From positions 1-46,995 of the forward strand of contig CALUUL010000007.1 in the NCBI GenBank assembly GCA_944323945.1: a stretch of 46,995 nucleotides of DNA. The letters run 5' to 3'. The translations under genes and the position numbers were made by a program. The DNA is from Candidatus Gastranaerophilales bacterium. GTDB taxonomy: Bacteria > Cyanobacteriota > Vampirovibrionia > Gastranaerophilales > Gastranaerophilaceae. The notes below the pieces were generated by a model. It searched no databases. It was not told where the DNA came from and worked only from the letters and a program-made list of their open reading frames with translations. Position 1 is the first letter of the stretch. Every line of letters starts with the position of its first letter. Positions 46,417 to 46,995 of this stretch are shown piece after piece.

Positions 46417-46443
46417 TAAATAGTTATTGATTTTATTTATCAC

Positions 46444-46995
46444 TTATATTTTATCTATTGCATTTTTTACTTGTTCAGTACTGATGGCATTCATACAGGC
46501 TTTATTGTTTTTACATTTTCCTTTAAGTGCACAAGGCATACAAGGAAGATTCGCTTTTAATAAAATATTACCCTCGCCAACTGCTTTCCATTTCTCAAAA
46601 GGCATTGGACCATATAATCCTATAACTTTTGTTCCTACTGATGATGCCATATGTAGGTTACCAGAGTCATTACCTAATATAAAATCAACTTCTTTTAATA
46701 GTGCTAAACTATCTTTTATTGTTACTTGTCCACATAAATTTACAGGTTTTATTTTTAATTCTTCCTTAAACTGAATTTCTTCATATATTTTTTTATCTGA
46801 TGGTGCACCAATATATATTACCTGTATGTTTTTGTTATTAGACATATATTCAATAACTTCTGCAAAGTTATTAATATCCCATACTTTGAATTGGTTTGTT
46901 GCAGTAACATTGACGACAGCTTTTCTATATTCTTCTTTTATATTATTTTCTTTAAAAAGTTGTTTTACTTTTTGTTTATTTTCATCTTTTATCCA
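46444..46995 (-). CDS. GT9-family glycosyltransferase (ADP-heptose:LPS heptosyltransferase-like), C-terminal part
   Basis: The frame is open to the window end, so the N-terminal part is missing; 183 residues are visible. The C-terminal GT-B half has the heptosyltransferase pattern: V-N-V-T-A-T-N-Q-F-K-V-W-D near the edge, V-I-Y-I-G-A-P-S-D, L-C-G-Q-V-T-I-K-D-S, the nucleotide-sugar site G-N-D-S-G-N-L-H-M-A and G-L-Y-G-P. A Cys-rich tail follows (C-M-P-C-A-L-K-G-K-C-K-N-N-K-A-C). It suggests LPS-core-like or other envelope glycan assembly. The methionine at 46845 is internal, not the start. Confidence 0.88.
   Translation of the reverse strand, partial: WIKDENKQKVKQLFKENNIKEEYRKAVVNVTATNQFKVWDINNFAEVIEYMSNNKNIQVIYIGAPSDKKIYEEIQFKEELKIKPVNLCGQVTIKDSLALLKEVDFILGNDSGNLHMASSVGTKVIGLYGPMPFEKWKAVGEGNILLKANLPCMPCALKGKCKNNKACMNAISTEQVKNAIDKI

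Overview
The window is AT-rich bacterial chromosome, densely packed with 44 supportable genes on both strands, two of them cut by the window ends. It has no rRNA, tRNA, CRISPR array, prophage or insertion sequence that I can see. The gene set points to an anaerobic, non-photosynthetic relative of cyanobacteria, most likely the Melainabacteria/Vampirovibrionia (Gastranaerophilales type). The evidence is oxygen-sensitive ribonucleotide reductase (NrdD/NrdG), a superoxide reductase, a DUF1822-like protein (a family otherwise typical of cyanobacteria), a YidC with a cyanobacterial-type insert, and several small Lys/Ala-rich proteins opening with an I-x-P-V/I type motif. The lineage is inferred from gene content; no marker-gene tree was possible.

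Layout. 1-3.3 kb: the start of adenine deaminase (ade), a small orphan protein, and on the minus strand an unknown gene followed by a soluble protein related to the cytoplasmic domain of FlhA. 3.3-10.9 kb: a plus-strand run with clpP, a GT10 fucosyltransferase-like enzyme, ROK glucokinase, holA, holB, a small helical protein, a nitrilase-family amidase, PBP4-type dacB and desulfoferrodoxin. 10.9-18 kb: minus strand, a GAF + degenerate HD-GYP protein, a membrane glycosyltransferase, queA, yidC and a processive GT2 glycosyltransferase. 18.1-25 kb: a membrane protein, miaA, three small Ala/Gly-rich proteins each with its own terminator, a uridine-kinase-like protein, a secreted orphan, a phosphohexomutase and pheA. 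25.3-32 kb: a three-gene cassette (DUF1822/zinc anti-sigma/TonB_C membrane protein, sigma factor, zinc-ribbon/AAA/TPR protein). 32-42 kb: minus strand, nrdG, nrdD, a soluble lytic transglycosylase, GAF-GGDEF, a TPR protein and gyrB. 42.3-47 kb: a histidine phosphatase, a GNAT acetyltransferase, a ZIP metal transporter, a type II secretion/type IV pilus F protein, two XRE regulators, a small HAD-like protein and a partial GT9 heptosyltransferase.

How it fits together. Housekeeping (replication clamp loader, gyrase, tRNA modification, ClpP, YidC) is interleaved with envelope construction (GT2, GT9, GT10, GT39-like, PBP4, Slt) and anaerobic redox functions. Two proteins carry c-di-GMP domains: a GGDEF protein with an intact active site and I-site, and an HD-GYP protein that has lost several metal ligands and may sense rather than degrade. 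The most unusual parts are the 25.3-32 kb cassette, which reads as a transmembrane anti-sigma/sigma pair plus an ATPase, and the free-standing FlhA-type cytoplasmic domain. At the regulatory level, five genes have a -10-like hexamer ending exactly 6 nt before the ATG and no clear Shine-Dalgarno, suggesting leaderless mRNAs. Desulfoferrodoxin has its Shine-Dalgarno locked in a perfect hairpin whose loop contains a consensus -10 box. No gene-free stretch exceeds 300 bases; the largest gaps are 25040-25302 and 34843-35103.
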